A DNA stretch of 36,353 bases from positions 1 to 36,353 of the IMG/VR virus record IMGVR_UViG_3300026484_000014, one strand, 5' to 3'. Both the position numbers and the translations under genes were made by a program. This document shows positions 1 through 10,477 of this stretch, piece by piece. The notes under the pieces were generated by a model. It saw only the letters and a list, made by a program, of their open reading frames with translations, had not been told where the DNA came from and did no database searches. How positions within the stretch are numbered: the stretch's first letter is position 1; every line of letters begins with the position of its first letter. Origin of the DNA: a virus.

Positions 1-1
1 T

Positions 2-952
2 AAAGATGATATAAAGTACCCAGGATTAACAAGAGCTGAGATATTCAAAAAAGTACTACCTACTAAATTTGAGTATGTTAGTGAGAAAGATTTCAATGAA
101 AGTACTACTAAAAAAGCACACTTATGTGATCCATACTCTAGTAATATGGAAGGTAAGGACTACGTGACAATGTTTGCAGATACTAAAGACGTAGTCAGCT
201 TAGATAGTAAGTATAATACAGAGTATGATCTGCTAGACCCATACGATGGTATGTATGGATGTAAAAATGTGGTATACACAGAGTCAACTACAGATAATGA
301 TGGTAATACCGTACCAGGGTACACTACTATAACATATAGATACTTCGAGATAGATGCGGAGTGGTTAAGATCCCTTAGTCCACAAGAAATTGCTATAGTA
401 TTCACTATGGGACTAGACTTAGATACTGTAATGAAAAATGTATGTGAATTTGACACATTGATAACAATAATAATCATAGTTGTAGCTACTTATTTTGGAT
501 GTACAGGCTGTAGCACATGGTTATGGGCAATGGCCATAGCAGGAGCAGCAATATCAATAGGTGTAGTTACAGGAGCATTCGGTAACGGGAAACGAGCTAG
601 GAATGCTCAGATAGTGGCTGCACTACTTAGCCTAGGCAGTAGCTACGCTAGCTTTATGAGTAAGGCTGCTACTACAACATCAGTAGTAGCGTTTGCAATA
701 TCAATAGCTAATACAGTATTACAAGTACAAGCAAGTATAGATGCGTATAAGTTTACTAGTACTATGGAAGCTAGGCAGAAGGAGCTAGACGATACAACAG
801 AGGATGCTGAACTGTATGAATCAAAATTCAGGTTCATGTATGGTGATAGCTATGAATATGCACTGCGAGAATGCGAGAGAGATCCTTATGAAGAAGTAGC
901 ATCTCAATATGACGAGTTCTCCAACTATGGCTATATGGATGGTATCCTATAA
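2..952 (+). CDS. Membrane-spanning virion-type protein, 5' end outside the window
   Basis: The reading frame is open from position 2 with no stop before the Met codon at 146, so the gene most likely begins to the left of the window and only its C-terminal 316 residues are seen. The upstream codons read like ordinary protein and no clear ribosome binding site precedes 146. A long hydrophobic stretch at about nt 440-590 (Ile/Val run, then a Gly/Ala-rich segment) and a second Ala/Val-rich segment at about nt 610-740 could make two or three membrane helices. The tail is acidic and Tyr/Glu-rich. It heads the + strand block of large virion-type genes, so a structural or ejected protein is the likely role. 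I do not recognise the family. Confidence 0.7.
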   Translation, partial: KDDIKYPGLTRAEIFKKVLPTKFEYVSEKDFNESTTKKAHLCDPYSSNMEGKDYVTMFADTKDVVSLDSKYNTEYDLLDPYDGMYGCKNVVYTESTTDNDGNTVPGYTTITYRYFEIDAEWLRSLSPQEIAIVFTMGLDLDTVMKNVCEFDTLITIIIIVVATYFGCTGCSTWLWAMAIAGAAISIGVVTGAFGNGKRARNAQIVAALLSLGSSYASFMSKAATTTSVVAFAISIANTVLQVQASIDAYKFTSTMEARQKELDDTTEDAELYESKFRFMYGDSYEYALRECERDPYEEVASQYDEFSNYGYMDGIL

Positions 953-1007
953 GGATATGCTAAGTAGAATTATAGTAGACTAGTAAATACAAATAAAAGG
1001 ACACAAC

Positions 1008-1577
1008 ATGGCTACATATATAGATAAGTATGGGAACATAGTACACGGTAGTACTATAGAAGGTATGACACGTCAAAACTTCGAGACTAGTTTTGATGCT
1101 AATGAAATTAATAGATTTAAGACTAATAACCCAAAATGGACTACTAGTAAGTACCAATCAGCACCAGTAAACACTTCTGCACAAGGACTAGCTGCCACTA
1201 ATACAAATATTAGTAATGGTCCGTCATCCCCAAGTTATGCAAGTTCTATGTTAGCTCAGCAAGATATGGACTTCGCAAGTAATGGTAATGGCACATATAG
1301 TATGCAAGACCTATCAGCTGCTACATCTGCTACACAAGAGTCATTAGGTGGACTAGCTACCACTAAAAAAGAGAGTGGAGATGGCAAGTTCTTAGGTATG
1401 GGTAACGAGGGTTGGAAAAACATACTAGGTGCAGGGCAACTAGCATTAGGATTAGCATCATACTTTGATAATAAGAAAATAAATAAGAAGAAGATGGAAG
1501 TTATGGATCAGAATTTATTAGCATCAAGAGATGATTTAAAGGCTACACAAAACTATAGAAAAGCATACGGAGCATAA
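1008..1577 (+). CDS. Putative virion/internal protein, 189 aa
   Basis: The start is set by an AAAAGGA Shine-Dalgarno sequence about 7 nt before the ATG. The protein is rich in Ser, Thr, Asn, Gln and Ala through its middle. Near the C-terminus a short amphipathic or hydrophobic stretch (about residues 140-155, ILGAGQLALGLASYF) is followed by a Lys-rich helix. That arrangement, together with the next gene starting 2 nt after the stop and the giant gene after that, resembles the run of small, medium and giant internal virion proteins in T7-like phages. This comparison rests on gene order and composition only; no family signature is visible. Function unknown. Confidence 0.7.
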   Translation: MATYIDKYGNIVHGSTIEGMTRQNFETSFDANEINRFKTNNPKWTTSKYQSAPVNTSAQGLAATNTNISNGPSSPSYASSMLAQQDMDFASNGNGTYSMQDLSAATSATQESLGGLATTKKESGDGKFLGMGNEGWKNILGAGQLALGLASYFDNKKINKKKMEVMDQNLLASRDDLKATQNYRKAYGA

Positions 1578-1578
1578 T

Positions 1579-3075
1579 ATGGGATTTAGTGGACCAGAAT
1601 TAATACCAGTAGGTAGTTTTATACAAGCGGACAGAAGTCTGCAAGCTGCTCTGCAGAATACACAACAAATACTTGCTAATAATCAGACACGTTCTGACGA
1701 AGAAGCTAGATATGCCTCTGAACAAAAGCATAGACTAGCCAGAGAACAAGAAATGGATCTTAGATATGAGAATCAACAAGTATTAGCTACTACTAAGTAT
1801 GGAGATCAGCAGACAAGATTAGCTCAACAAGATGCTATACTAGCTGACAAGAGAGCCAAAGATGCCGCCACTGAAGCTAGGGAAAATTATACACTAGAAA
1901 TACTTGCTAAAGCTAACACATTGCCACATGCTAAGAGAGCTAAGTTTATAGAAGATAGTCAAAAAGGCTCTGGTGGGTTTATACTTGACAAAACCACGTA
2001 TAATCCGTACACTAAGCTATTTGATAGGCCAAAAATAGCAGCATATGGCGGTAACTACTATTCTAAAGTAGATCCTGCTACTGGTATTGTACAGAAAGTA
2101 AAAGCTAAGGATCCTATACAGGCTCAGACACTTATTGATAATGGGTTTAAGCTGGGCTCATTCACTACTCCTAAAGGAAGTACTGGTGGATATACAGGTA
2201 AGAAAGGTACAAATAACTTGAATAAAGGTTATGATGATATAATGAAAGACCTAGCCACTAACCCTATAGATGCTAACTTATTTGGCGCAAGTATATTTGG
2301 AAAAGATGACACACAGGAAGCAATGGGCTGGGCTAAATACGCAAAAGCTGCTAATGTACCTGCACAAGTTATAAAAGATATAATGTACTCTGTTAGGGCT
2401 GAAGACGGAGACCAGGAACTAGGGGTTAATCAATTAAACGCATATGGTCCCAAAGTGCTGAGCAGTAATGGAGATAGAATAGCATTTGGTGATGCACTAA
2501 ATGATGCTAAGAAAAGTGGTATGGAGATTATATTAGATCCTAAGAAAGGCTATATACTATCCGATCCACTTCCTAAAAAGAAGCCCATACTTCCTAAGAA
2601 TACTTCAAAAGGAGTAACTACCCCAGGTGCACCAAATAATATGCACTTGGAAGGACCAAAACCTACTAAGCCGGGATACCTATCACCTGCTGAAATGGAT
2701 ACACTGAATGAGCAGCTTGGTGATGCTCCACTAGAGGATATGTCAGTTATGTTCGTTCCCGTTGGTAGACCTGTGCAGACTGGTATAAAAGCTGCAAGCA
2801 AACTACTGGGTGGTAAGACAGTGAAGCAGCTTGATAAAGTTAGAGGGATTACCAGAGGTGACGGATTTGTTACTAAAGGGAGTACAGCTATTTTATCAGG
2901 AGGTAGTAAAGGATCAGCTAGGGAACAACTGTTTAAAAGAATAAGTAATGAAATAGGAGCTATTGCTTCTAAAAAAGACATATCATTTTCTGATATAAAA
3001 AGGCTAAGAGACTTGCAGTCTAAATACCCTAGTATGGAAGATGCTATTGGAAAAATTCTAGGTAAGTTCAAGTAA
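1579..3075 (+). CDS. Putative internal virion protein with N-terminal coiled coil, 498 aa
   Basis: The ATG follows the upstream stop by one base, so translation is probably coupled. Residues 20-110 are Gln, Ala, Glu and Arg-rich with heptad-like spacing and should form a long helix or coiled coil. The middle is Gly, Lys and Asn-rich and looks flexible. The stretch from about residue 330 to 375 is rich in Pro and Lys, and the C-terminal 100 residues are again basic and helical. There are no enzymatic motifs. Its place between a small Ser/Asn-rich protein and a 2444-aa giant suggests a structural or ejected virion component, by analogy with the internal-protein cassettes of short-tailed phages. 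Function not established. Confidence 0.7.
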   Translation: MGFSGPELIPVGSFIQADRSLQAALQNTQQILANNQTRSDEEARYASEQKHRLAREQEMDLRYENQQVLATTKYGDQQTRLAQQDAILADKRAKDAATEARENYTLEILAKANTLPHAKRAKFIEDSQKGSGGFILDKTTYNPYTKLFDRPKIAAYGGNYYSKVDPATGIVQKVKAKDPIQAQTLIDNGFKLGSFTTPKGSTGGYTGKKGTNNLNKGYDDIMKDLATNPIDANLFGASIFGKDDTQEAMGWAKYAKAANVPAQVIKDIMYSVRAEDGDQELGVNQLNAYGPKVLSSNGDRIAFGDALNDAKKSGMEIILDPKKGYILSDPLPKKKPILPKNTSKGVTTPGAPNNMHLEGPKPTKPGYLSPAEMDTLNEQLGDAPLEDMSVMFVPVGRPVQTGIKAASKLLGGKTVKQLDKVRGITRGDGFVTKGSTAILSGGSKGSAREQLFKRISNEIGAIASKKDISFSDIKRLRDLQSKYPSMEDAIGKILGKFK

Positions 3076-3134
3076 CCTCACTTTAAGCCTATATGTGCTA
3101 ATATAGTATATAAAATACCTATAAAGGCACATAA

Positions 3135-6100
3135 ATGGCAACACTATTTGATACTCCTGAGTTTTCACAGGAACCTAATAAAGCAGACGTACTGGCACAA
3201 GCTAAACAAGATAAGGTAGCTAGGCTAGAACCACACCTTGCTAATACTAAAACTGCACTGGACCTACAGACTGAATTATCTTCTGCAGTTGATAAACAAA
3301 TACATACTAGACCAGATGGTACTAAGTTTCAATATGATTTTCAAACATTAAATGAAGATGGCACATATGCTGATCCATCAGTAGAGATAGACTATACGGA
3401 TACTAATAGATGGGGGAAAGCTAACACTCGTAACCTCTATATAGACAACACAAGAGAAGGGAATTATAAACTAGGACTTGCTAGAAGTGATAATAGTGAT
3501 CCATTCCTTAATAGATATATGGATAAGAGAGCATATGGTAGCTATGATGGCAGACCAGGAGTTAGGGGAGTTACGCCACAAGATGGGGCATTATTAGACA
3601 TAGAGCTGCCATATGATACTGCGACTCAACTAGAGTATAACGTGCATTCAAACAAAGGCCAAATAAACAATAGAGTCGCTGGTGTTACTATTCCAGAGAT
3701 AGATAAAAATAGAGCTGATTTCGGACCTGGAATTAGTGAGTATACTACTCCTAATGCTCCTATGTGGAATATAGACTATAAGATAAAGAAAGATTTATTA
3801 CCAAATAATGCTTATATGCCACATGTTGTAGATGGTAAGGCAAGTGGATATACACCTGTTTTAACTAAGATGGCTGATCAAGTTACAGACCCGTTAAAAA
3901 TGAATAACTTATTTGATAGTCCAGATGATGGTACTGTTGGCGAATTAATTGATAATTCCCAATCAAGCATAGTTAGTACATTTGCTAGTGCTGGTCATCA
4001 ATTATTAGATGTTATTACTCCGAAAGAGTATGAAGATGCTCCATGGTTTAAGGCAGTTAGTAAGTTTACTAAAGATTGGTCTAATACTGATAAGACAGAT
4101 AAAGTATTTGGTGTTAATCAAAGAAATAAGAGAATTGCTAATAAAGAGCTACAAGATATTACTGAGAAAGAGTATGACTCTGAAATTGATAGATTAACAG
4201 ATACTATATTCAGCTCATTAAAGCACTTAGATGTGCATATTGGGCAGTCAATGGGTACTATGACAATGATTGCTATCCCATATGCTGGTATACCGTTAGC
4301 TACATTAGAGAGAACTGGTAAGAGATATGATGACTACAAAGCTAAATATGGTAAAGAGCCATCAGATGAATGGGTATTAAAGTCTGCTTCTGCTGATTTA
4401 GCTACTATGGCTGCTGAGAAGTTATTTTTAAAGACTGTAGGAAAGTCATTTACTGCTACTACTAAGTCACAAAAAGTAGGTACTGCTGTAGTTGGTGCTG
4501 GTTATGAGGGTGCTCAGGAAGTTGCAGAGAATAAAGTAGACAAAGCTCTTATGAATAAAGAAGAGACTACATTTGAAGATGAGTTTACATCATGGGATGC
4601 AAGTGATACTGTATCAGCTGGGACTGGGCTTAGTATGGGTGGTGCTATGGCAGGTGGCGGTGCTGCCCTTGGTACCATTACACCTACTAACGTAGGCAAA
4701 GTTATAGATAAAGTGCAAGAAGCCACACCTAGTAGACCTAAGGCTGATATAGGCCAAACTGAGAAAGATAACATAGCTAAAGCAGCTATCAACATGCCTG
4801 ATGATGAAATACTTCCTATGGACCAACTACATAATATGGAAGCTTCTGTAGAGGATATTAAAGGACATAAGGATTATGCTGCAGCTGTTGCTAAAGTTAC
4901 TAGAATGAAAGCTAATGTTGCTAAAGCCATGGAAGAAATGGATACTGCTGCACTTACTAAGACACTTGGGTCTAAAGCTATGGTTGAAGATGCTATAGAT
5001 GATGCATTAGGTGCTGGTAATGGTATAATACCCACTACACTAGAAGCCAAGTTAAGAGAAGTAGCTGGTGAATATGGTATCACTGCTGAACACTTTGATA
5101 AGATCGTAAAAGATTATGATGCTGTAGAACTCGAGGCTACTAAGTCAGTTGGAGGGTATAAAACCTATGGTAAGGCTGCAATTAGTATACTAAACTCTGT
5201 TGAGCCAGATCCTAGAAAAGTGGAGAAGCTAGTAGGTAAATTAGAGAAGTTTAGAAAGAGTCAGGCAAAGTTCTTAGCTGAAGGTAGTAGTTTAATAGAT
5301 GATGTAGAAGCATCAATTAATGACTATAATAAAGATGTGCTTAAAGGGCTTCCTGGAGGAGCTATCAAAGGACAATATAAAGCTAAGATAGGTAATAATG
5401 AGTTCAAAGTAAATACTGAGACATATACTAAGAAAGGTAAGACTTTATATAGAATACAAGATGCTAGTAGAAAGATATTAGAAGCTAAAGAAAGGAATAT
5501 AGCAGGTATTGATAAGCAGTTAACTAGAATTGCTACTGAGCTCAAAGAGAAGGGGATTAAATCTGCTGCCGATAGTGATGTAGTAGTTGATACTGAGATT
5601 GCTAAAGTACCTAAAGCTGTTAAGAAGAGTATAAAGATATTAACAAAGGATATTAACGTAGACGGTGCCAAGATACTTCATGTTGGTAAGGATACTAAAG
5701 AGATCAATGTTCTTAGAGAGCAATCTCCAGAAGTATTCAATACTAGTGGCGCTAAGAGAGTTGTATTAAATCTACCTGCCCTTCCAGATACACAAACTGG
5801 TAAAAACCAACTTAACAAGATACTTAATGAGCTAAAGGAAGGTGAATTAGGTAAAACTATAAATCAATTAAAAGCTGATGGGGTTACTATCACACTTAGA
5901 GGTAGAAATGTAGGGCCTAAAGTTAAGCATGGTAAAGGTACTGAAACATTGTACGGAAAGATAAGAGCATACCTGGGCAATAGTTATGAAGGATCACCTA
6001 AGTATACTCATAATGGGGATAATGTTACATTTATCAATGATTCTGATGCTAAGAAATCGAGAGATGAGAAGACACTAGACAAGAAAACCAAGGTAGAAGC

Positions 6101-9100
6101 TAAGGCTAAAAGTGATGCTATTAAAGATAAAATATACTCTCAATGGGTTGATAAAGGTGAAAGTGTACTTAATGGAGATTTATCAGGTATCACTACATTT
6201 GATGGTAGAGATAAAGATAAGAAAATATTACTTAAGACACATTTTGAAAACACTTACAAAGCACAGCAAAAAGAAGTTACTACATTAGTTAATGCTTTAA
6301 GCAGGCTAGGAGCACATAGAGAGCTTCTTAAAGAAGATGATGGTACAGATAATGGGGATAAGATAATTGCAACTGCAAAGAAAGAAAAAATTATACATGA
6401 TAAGCTTAAAAAATACCCTACAAAGTTAGTTGAAGGTGTTGTAGAAGGTATTAAGAAAGCTGAAATGAATAAGGATAAAACAACAGCACATGTTATAAAT
6501 ATTGCTAAGCTTAGACAGGAGCTAACTCTATTAACTGATGAGGATTTAATAAATGCTGTTGAAACTAAGATACAAGAAGAGCTTTATGAGTTGAGTAAGT
6601 TAACTAATGACTATAATGCTGTAGAAACTTCTATAGAAGACACTAAAGCTAAGGGCTTAAAGCAATTGTACCAATACATCCCTAAAGGCAGTAAATCTAT
6701 GGACGAGAGAGTTGCTACTACTAAGGCTAAAGCTGAGAAAGCTAAAATGGAAGGAACTACTGTATTTACTCCTATAATGAACTTGAAAGACCTGGTAAAA
6801 AGTACTTCTAGTGATACATTAAACACTGTTCCAGTTGATATGATGTTCAATAGTGAATATACAGATATAACATCTGCTGATTATGTGGCAGATATGGTAG
6901 ATTTCATAGATAAACATATTACAGAAGCGGATGGTACAACATTTGGTACAGGGGATACAGCTACAGTAGTCACTGGCGAGCAGTACACTGCAATGGACTC
7001 ACCTGCTACTTACCTTCTTAAGAATGCTGATGGGTCTGTTAACACTAATATAGTAATGGCTATGAAGCTTGCATTAGATGAGTATATATCTATTAATGGA
7101 AAGAACCTATCTGCTAGTGGTAAGTCAGCTGATGACTTAGCTAGAATGCTAGGTATCCACGAGAGTGCTGTAACTAGAGAAATGATAGAAGGCTTTGGTG
7201 ATAAAGGTACATTCAAGAAGACATTAGCTAATGATATAGGTAAAGCGATAACTACTAAGATAGGGCTTAAAGCTACTAAGAAAGGTAAGACTCAATTTGC
7301 TAGGCTACAAGCTGAATTAGGGCATATTGCTATACTTGCTAACACTGGTAAGGGTAAATTACTCGAAGAAGTGTCTATGACTACTAAAGAGTACGCCAAG
7401 CTTACTGGTAGTAAACCGGCAGATAATGATGCCAAAGTAATATTTATCAGAGAGAATCTTGTTGAGGGTAAAGTATCTAATGAATGGGATAATACAAAAG
7501 ATACATATGAAAAAGTTAGTAGTATTATACAAGATAGTCCAGTGTTTAGGAAAGAACCTAGTAGAAAACCTATACCAGAGAGTAAGAGAAGATACATTAA
7601 AGATGGCGTATCTAAAGATTCTACAGGGTTACAGATACCTACTGGTAAAAAAGATGGTCAAATTAGTCCTAAAGAAGCACTAGATAACCTATCAGATACT
7701 AAATGGAAGAGTAATACAAAAATAATAAAGCAAGTACTTAGTATGGATAGACAGGCATTATATAAATGGTTAGGGTATGTGGATCCTGATGGTATGAAAA
7801 AACTTAGCCATTATGATAAAGCTGCCCAAGACTCAGTTAATAGAGATATAGAGAAATCTGTGGATGAGTTACAGAAGATATTAGATGATGATGTTAAAGG
7901 GGATGGATTAATAGTATACTTTGACTGGTTTTACTCTAAAAATGGTAGATATATGATGGATAGTAATACTATAAACCCACAAACTGATAAACTACACAGA
8001 TTCCTAATTACCCCAGAGGCACATGAGTTAGTATATAAAGTAGGTAAGAATAGATCTATGATAGTTGATGGTAAAGATGTAACTGACATGGTTAACTATG
8101 CATTAGCACAAGCTATGGGGTTTGCAACTGATAAGAAGAATACTAAGAAAGTACAAGGAGTTGGTAATGCTCTACGTAATGTTACTAAGAAAGAGCTAGT
8201 AGCTATTAAGAAGAAAGTACTTAGTGGTGAAGATATAGAGATAGCTGGTGTTGAATTGGAAATAGAACACATATCACATGCACTACAGGCCCTTGATATG
8301 ATGGAGCAGCTAGTTAATGGTGATATAGTTACAAGTTCATTAAGTGCCGAATTTGATGCCGTTACTAGTGGATTTGGTCTAAAGTTAATGCAGATGCCAA
8401 TTATTAAAGATATTAGAATGTGGCTTGAAAAAGTAGGTGTATTTAGTAAAGATAGTAAGAATGTACTACCTAGTATGAACGATATACTAGATCAAGAGCA
8501 TTTCTTTGATAGTTACCAAACACTTGCTAAAGAGGTTAAAGTTAATGATGATAGTATGGAGAAAGCTATAAAGGCAAAGGCTAAGGAAGAAAAACACAGT
8601 CCTATTGGTATATTACTTAGCAATAAGCCAGAAAAGATAGTTAAAGAGTACTTTGATGTATTTGCTGATGTTATGCCTGGAGTAGCTGAAGATGGTTCTG
8701 TAAGTGGTGCACTAAGATCCTTATTTAAGGAGCCATTTATGACATTTAACTATAGTGCTGGTATCAAATCAATTAGAAAGGCACTATCTGGTAACCTTAC
8801 AGGAAGTATAGTTGCACAGTTACTTAATGGTAAGATAGATAAGAAATCTAAATTAGCCAAACATCTTGTTAAAATTGTAGCTGATGTTAATACATTTAAG
8901 GAACTGAAGGCTGTGCTAAGAGAAAAACAACTATATACTATAAAAACCAGTACAGGTGTTAGCCTTGATAAGTACTTAAATATGATGATGGATATAAGTT
9001 TTGGGCATAAAGTTGAAGAGATTATGACAAAAAACTTTGAAGAATTTATAGCAGCTCATAAGGTTATAAATGATGCCTTCAAGACTATGTTTAAGTCATT

Positions 9101-10469
9101 CAAGGTACAGTATGATATGGAAGTACAAAAACTAGATGAAGTAACTGATGAAGCTAAGCTTGATATCATTGCTGGACTTAGGACTCAATTTCCTTTAATT
9201 AAAGGCCCTATGGCTAGTGATTTAGATGAAGGTGTTGGTATATATGACACTAAGAGTACAACTCCATTAGATGGTACTCGTAAAGTAGTCCCTGCACAAA
9301 CTAGAGTAGACGGTACACAGAAAAAGATTAGATTTATGATTAGAGATTTTGAAGCAGCTATGAGTGCTGGATCAGTTGTACCTATTCACTACATAGATGG
9401 GGCTATAATGGCTCAAGTACTAGGTGGTAGTGACATTGTGGCAATCCATGATGCGATTATACCTCCGTTAAATAAAGCTAAAGAAGATATAACTAAGTAT
9501 AATGAGAATATGTTTAGGATAGGGCAAAACTATAGCTTTATAGATGAGATCTCTGAGATGATGAGCAGAATAAATACTCCTTCTGATGCGGATGCTAAGA
9601 GGTATGCTAAAGTTGTAGTTAGAAAAAGATATGATGAAGATTCTAAGAAAATGGTAGAAGTTAACTTACTGCAAGCTATACGAGAAGATTCAAAAGCTGT
9701 TAAAGAGCTGGCAAATACTGTTAAAAAGGCTAGGCAGCAGGTTATAGGAGGGCTATCTGAGGAAGGTGTTAAAGTAGGTCACATGGCTGGTGTTCCAGGG
9801 AGTATGTGGGAATCAAATAACACTGCAGAAACTGACACCCCATTTCAGCATATGACTAGTATGCCAAATACTGATCAGATACTATTCAATGAGATAAAAG
9901 ACAGATTAGCTGAAGTATTTCCTACAATAAAAGTAGAACAGTTTAATAATGCTGTAGATAAATATGGTGAGGAAATAATAGGTAAAGCTATAGAAGATAT
10001 AGTGTACTATGACCCAAATAAAGCAGGATTAGATACATTACCACACGAGTATGCACATGTATATATTGATTTATTGGAAAGAACCCCATTTGTAAACAAC
10101 TTAATAGATAGAGTAGCTACTACTGATAAAATAAGTAGATATAAAGCTAAGGAAAAAATTGTTACAGCTATGGGTGAAAACTATGTAAAATTAGCCAAAG
10201 GTGATGATATAGGTATCACTAAAAACCTTATAGATAAACTATGGCAGTTAGTAAAGAAATTACTAGGAAATGATAAAGTAATTACTATAGTACAAGATAT
10301 AGAAGGACTCTCAAAGAGATTTTATGAAGGTGTAAACAAAGATGTTATGGATTTTAACAGCTTTCATAATAATATGCAAGCCACTTCAAAGAACAATGAT
10401 GTTATAATATCGTCAGAAGAAATAGATGAGATCTTCAGTAGTAAAACTGCCGAAGGTACTTGTAAATAA
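3135..10469 (+). CDS. Giant virion/ejection protein with HExxH metallopeptidase motif, 2444 aa
   Basis: This is the largest gene in the window. An AAAGG sequence about 9 nt upstream supports the start. A hydrophobic stretch at about residues 374-395 is followed by a segment EGAQEVAE (about 456-463) and a Gly/Ala-zipper-like stretch (about 496-515, SMGGAMAGGGAALGT). That combination is common in giant phage proteins that are ejected into the host. Long Lys/Glu-rich helical regions follow. Near the C-terminus the sequence HEYAH (residues 2304-2308), preceded by LP and followed by a hydrophobic helix, is a zincin HExxH motif, with H2304, E2305 and H2308 as likely zinc ligands and catalytic Glu. 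I infer a polyvalent virion protein that enters the cell with the DNA and may carry a peptidase. An antirestriction (DarB-like) role is an alternative. The middle 1700 residues contain nothing I can name. Confidence 0.75.
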   Translation: MATLFDTPEFSQEPNKADVLAQAKQDKVARLEPHLANTKTALDLQTELSSAVDKQIHTRPDGTKFQYDFQTLNEDGTYADPSVEIDYTDTNRWGKANTRNLYIDNTREGNYKLGLARSDNSDPFLNRYMDKRAYGSYDGRPGVRGVTPQDGALLDIELPYDTATQLEYNVHSNKGQINNRVAGVTIPEIDKNRADFGPGISEYTTPNAPMWNIDYKIKKDLLPNNAYMPHVVDGKASGYTPVLTKMADQVTDPLKMNNLFDSPDDGTVGELIDNSQSSIVSTFASAGHQLLDVITPKEYEDAPWFKAVSKFTKDWSNTDKTDKVFGVNQRNKRIANKELQDITEKEYDSEIDRLTDTIFSSLKHLDVHIGQSMGTMTMIAIPYAGIPLATLERTGKRYDDYKAKYGKEPSDEWVLKSASADLATMAAEKLFLKTVGKSFTATTKSQKVGTAVVGAGYEGAQEVAENKVDKALMNKEETTFEDEFTSWDASDTVSAGTGLSMGGAMAGGGAALGTITPTNVGKVIDKVQEATPSRPKADIGQTEKDNIAKAAINMPDDEILPMDQLHNMEASVEDIKGHKDYAAAVAKVTRMKANVAKAMEEMDTAALTKTLGSKAMVEDAIDDALGAGNGIIPTTLEAKLREVAGEYGITAEHFDKIVKDYDAVELEATKSVGGYKTYGKAAISILNSVEPDPRKVEKLVGKLEKFRKSQAKFLAEGSSLIDDVEASINDYNKDVLKGLPGGAIKGQYKAKIGNNEFKVNTETYTKKGKTLYRIQDASRKILEAKERNIAGIDKQLTRIATELKEKGIKSAADSDVVVDTEIAKVPKAVKKSIKILTKDINVDGAKILHVGKDTKEINVLREQSPEVFNTSGAKRVVLNLPALPDTQTGKNQLNKILNELKEGELGKTINQLKADGVTITLRGRNVGPKVKHGKGTETLYGKIRAYLGNSYEGSPKYTHNGDNVTFINDSDAKKSRDEKTLDKKTKVEAKAKSDAIKDKIYSQWVDKGESVLNGDLSGITTFDGRDKDKKILLKTHFENTYKAQQKEVTTLVNALSRLGAHRELLKEDDGTDNGDKIIATAKKEKIIHDKLKKYPTKLVEGVVEGIKKAEMNKDKTTAHVINIAKLRQELTLLTDEDLINAVETKIQEELYELSKLTNDYNAVETSIEDTKAKGLKQLYQYIPKGSKSMDERVATTKAKAEKAKMEGTTVFTPIMNLKDLVKSTSSDTLNTVPVDMMFNSEYTDITSADYVADMVDFIDKHITEADGTTFGTGDTATVVTGEQYTAMDSPATYLLKNADGSVNTNIVMAMKLALDEYISINGKNLSASGKSADDLARMLGIHESAVTREMIEGFGDKGTFKKTLANDIGKAITTKIGLKATKKGKTQFARLQAELGHIAILANTGKGKLLEEVSMTTKEYAKLTGSKPADNDAKVIFIRENLVEGKVSNEWDNTKDTYEKVSSIIQDSPVFRKEPSRKPIPESKRRYIKDGVSKDSTGLQIPTGKKDGQISPKEALDNLSDTKWKSNTKIIKQVLSMDRQALYKWLGYVDPDGMKKLSHYDKAAQDSVNRDIEKSVDELQKILDDDVKGDGLIVYFDWFYSKNGRYMMDSNTINPQTDKLHRFLITPEAHELVYKVGKNRSMIVDGKDVTDMVNYALAQAMGFATDKKNTKKVQGVGNALRNVTKKELVAIKKKVLSGEDIEIAGVELEIEHISHALQALDMMEQLVNGDIVTSSLSAEFDAVTSGFGLKLMQMPIIKDIRMWLEKVGVFSKDSKNVLPSMNDILDQEHFFDSYQTLAKEVKVNDDSMEKAIKAKAKEEKHSPIGILLSNKPEKIVKEYFDVFADVMPGVAEDGSVSGALRSLFKEPFMTFNYSAGIKSIRKALSGNLTGSIVAQLLNGKIDKKSKLAKHLVKIVADVNTFKELKAVLREKQLYTIKTSTGVSLDKYLNMMMDISFGHKVEEIMTKNFEEFIAAHKVINDAFKTMFKSFKVQYDMEVQKLDEVTDEAKLDIIAGLRTQFPLIKGPMASDLDEGVGIYDTKSTTPLDGTRKVVPAQTRVDGTQKKIRFMIRDFEAAMSAGSVVPIHYIDGAIMAQVLGGSDIVAIHDAIIPPLNKAKEDITKYNENMFRIGQNYSFIDEISEMMSRINTPSDADAKRYAKVVVRKRYDEDSKKMVEVNLLQAIREDSKAVKELANTVKKARQQVIGGLSEEGVKVGHMAGVPGSMWESNNTAETDTPFQHMTSMPNTDQILFNEIKDRLAEVFPTIKVEQFNNAVDKYGEEIIGKAIEDIVYYDPNKAGLDTLPHEYAHVYIDLLERTPFVNNLIDRVATTDKISRYKAKEKIVTAMGENYVKLAKGDDIGITKNLIDKLWQLVKKLLGNDKVITIVQDIEGLSKRFYEGVNKDVMDFNSFHNNMQATSKNNDVIISSEEIDEIFSSKTAEGTCK

Positions 10470-10477
10470 GGATAGTA

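Noticed and set aside
4514-5671. Several open frames opposite the giant gene on the - strand
   Set aside because: They are Ser/Leu/Thr-rich antisense shadows of a strong long gene, with no ribosome binding sites or family likeness.
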